A stretch of DNA of 64,000 nucleotides. It comes from a bacterium. GTDB taxonomy: Bacteria > Armatimonadota > UBA5829. Positions 62,618 to 64,000 of the stretch are shown in pieces. The stretch's first letter is position 1; each line of letters starts with the position of its first letter. The notes under the pieces are model-generated. The model made no database searches and was not told the origin of the DNA. It worked only from the letters and a program-made list of their open reading frames with translations. The stretch covers positions 124,001 to 188,000 of the forward strand of contig JAJFVF010000002.1 in NCBI GenBank assembly GCA_021371935.1, in the 5' to 3' direction. The translations under genes were made by a program, and so were the position numbers.

Positions 62618-62662
62618 CCCTCCAGGTAAGATACCTGTAGTGATAAAATCTTACCTGGAGGG
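62618..62662. repeat. 15-bp palindrome containing the dispersed 20-mer
   Basis: CCCTCCAGGTAAGAT / ATCTTACCTGGAGGG, 15 perfect pairs, 15-base loop, downstream of the valS stop. The left half is identical to 8351-8370. Confidence 0.85.
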
Positions 62663-62685
62663 ACAAAGCTAATAATATATAGAAG

Positions 62686-64000
62686 CTAAGACAACGACCT
62701 CTTCCTATCCTCCAGCTTTTGTTTCTTTTCAGAGAGTTCGGCTATTATCCTCTTTTCTTTCTCTATAATAGCAGCAGGAGCCTTTGAGACGAAACCTTCA
62801 TTTGAGAGCTTGCCTTGCGACCTGGATAGGTCCTTTTCGATAGATTTCAATTCATTATCTATCCTGGCTAGTTCCGCTTTGCACTCTTCGTCGCTGAGTT
62901 TGGGAACACTCATAAAGAACGTCCCGAAGTTTGGAACAGTCCCTGCTATATGGCTCTCAAGGTCACAAGGAACGTCAGTCAGCTCGATCACAGCGCCGGA
63001 GAGGCTCTCGATGAGAGTCTTTTCATGCTCGGTCAGCTCCCTGCCGGAGGACGGCTGGAACGCCATTACAGTCGACTGACGGATCGGAATATTCTTCGAC
63101 GCTTTCAGCTCTCTGGCAGTCCTGGTACCGTCCATAACAGCATTCATCTGCGCTTCAGCCTCACCATCAAACATACTCGAATCAGCTTCAGGATACGGCG
63201 CAAGCATTATGCTCTCGCCCTCATGAGGCAGAGCCTGCCATATCTGCTCGGTGATAAAAGGCATGATCGGGTGCAGCAGCCGCAGAGTGGATTCCAGCAC
63301 GTAATACAAAACTGACTGTACCTGACGCTTCTGATCATCGCTGTCCCTGAGCCTCGGCTTGGCCAGCTCTATATACCAGTCACAATACTCGCTCCAGAGG
63401 AACTCATATATTGCGCGGGCGGCTACGTCCATGTTGTATGTCACCAGACTGGAGTTGACTGTCTCGATCACACGGTTCAGTCGAGAGAGTATCCATCTGT
63501 CCTCTAATCGGAGAGCATCCTTATCAAAACTCTGTCCATCATAGTCCTCAAGGTTCATAATCACGAACCGGCTGGCGTTCCAAATCTTGTTGCCGAAGTT
63601 GCGTGTATCCTCCACGCGCTTATCGGAGAACTTGATGTCCTGGTTCATACCTGTCTGCTGAATCAGAGCGAACCTGAGAGCGTCCGCCCCGAATCTGTCT
63701 ATGAGATCGAGCGGGTCAACACCCGTCCCAAGCGACTTGCTCATACGTTTGCCCTCTTCATTGAGCACCGTAGCGTAGATATACACATCCTTAAAAGGAA
63801 TCTCGCCCAAATACTCCATGCCCGAAAAGATCATTCTTGCGACCCACAGGTATATGATCTCGCGCGAGGTCACCAGCACATCCGTCGGATAGAAATAATC
63901 GAGTTCCGGCGTCTGCTTCGGCCAGCCCATTGTCGCGAAAGGCCAGAGAGCAGATGAAAACCATGTGTCGAGCACGTCCGTATCCTGGGTCACGCCGGAG
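62686..64000 (-). CDS. valS: valyl-tRNA synthetase, C-terminal half (cut by window edge)
   Basis: Loads Val on tRNA-Val. About 438 residues visible, continuing past the window end. DVLDTWFSSALWPF and GKRMSKSLGTGVDPLDLI (KMSKS loop), then the anticodon-binding helices (WILSRLNRVIETVN, DWYIELAKPRL, LLHPIMPFITEQIWQ) and the C-terminal coiled coil (ELKSIEKDLSRSQGKLSN) specific to ValRS. The HIGH motif and editing domain lie outside. Confidence 0.96.
   Translation of the reverse strand, partial: SGVTQDTDVLDTWFSSALWPFATMGWPKQTPELDYFYPTDVLVTSREIIYLWVARMIFSGMEYLGEIPFKDVYIYATVLNEEGKRMSKSLGTGVDPLDLIDRFGADALRFALIQQTGMNQDIKFSDKRVEDTRNFGNKIWNASRFVIMNLEDYDGQSFDKDALRLEDRWILSRLNRVIETVNSSLVTYNMDVAARAIYEFLWSEYCDWYIELAKPRLRDSDDQKRQVQSVLYYVLESTLRLLHPIMPFITEQIWQALPHEGESIMLAPYPEADSSMFDGEAEAQMNAVMDGTRTARELKASKNIPIRQSTVMAFQPSSGRELTEHEKTLIESLSGAVIELTDVPCDLESHIAGTVPNFGTFFMSVPKLSDEECKAELARIDNELKSIEKDLSRSQGKLSNEGFVSKAPAAIIEKEKRIIAELSEKKQKLEDRKRSLS

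Larger units (their letters stand above)
62366..62685. other. gene-free stretch between valS and dehydratase-family gene
   Basis: Holds a family-A repeat (62553-62580), a GCCGC / GCGGC hairpin near 62582-62605 and the long palindrome at 62618-62662. No gene seen. Confidence 0.6.

Overview
The window reads as chromosome of a free-living, probably anaerobic or facultative, non-proteobacterial bacterium. A PEP-CTERM protein, GTP-type PEP carboxykinase, archaeal-type split glutamate synthase, an Hdr/MvhD/MetVF electron-transfer operon, GH78 rhamnosidase and a dispersed four-helix-bundle (TIGR02436) gene fit Armatimonadota or a neighbouring candidate phylum; this placement is inference. No rRNA, tRNA, CRISPR array or intact transposon was seen.

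Left part (1-8.7 kb, minus strand): an arginine operon argB-argD-argF-argG, with argH (cut by the window start) further along the same strand. A four-helix-bundle gene, an MNT/HEPN pair, a RhaD-type aldolase and a membrane protein are interspersed. The ArgF protein carries a complete ClpC-type N-terminal domain in front of the transcarbamylase. Upstream of argB lies an Arg-rich leader peptide and an intrinsic terminator with an alternative antiterminator. Back to back on the plus strand is a Thr-rich leader peptide plus terminator in front of thrS, so two leader-peptide attenuators diverge from one palindromic promoter region (8656-8685).

Middle (8.9-44 kb): thrS-GNAT-HD operon; PEP-CTERM protein; pckG behind a structured leader that ends in a terminator; aroA-aroC; a partner-switching module (PAS-PP2C phosphatase, STAS-kinase fusion, separate STAS); an ABC exporter; hemB; leuB; a PpiC lipoprotein; a TrxB-like flavoprotein; a large putative glycosidase; a GGDEF/HD-GYP enzyme; Hsp20; MurJ; dTDP-glucose dehydratase; NlpC/P60; a Gfo/Idh/MocA oxidoreductase; a c-di-GMP-I riboswitch controlling a 64-residue protein; and an alpha-L-rhamnosidase. 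The rhamnosidase and RhaD point to rhamnose use; the riboswitch and GGDEF/HD-GYP protein point to c-di-GMP signalling.

Right part (44.2-58.5 kb): one long operon mvhD-metF-gltS-like-gltS-gltB(GATase)-hdrC-hdrB-hdrA(+GltD insert)-mvhD-metV. It combines a MetVF-HdrABC-MvhD methylene-THF reductase with a split glutamate synthase. After it come an MFS transporter, a methyltransferase, a 2-hydroxyacyl-CoA dehydratase-family protein and the C-terminal part of valS.

The window is dense in short dispersed repeats: three families of 7-bp-unit degenerate repeats that mostly abut stop codons and in places enter reading frames, a double-hairpin palindromic element, and a roughly 95-bp MITE-like element, one copy of which sits inside a hairpin loop of a palindromic element.
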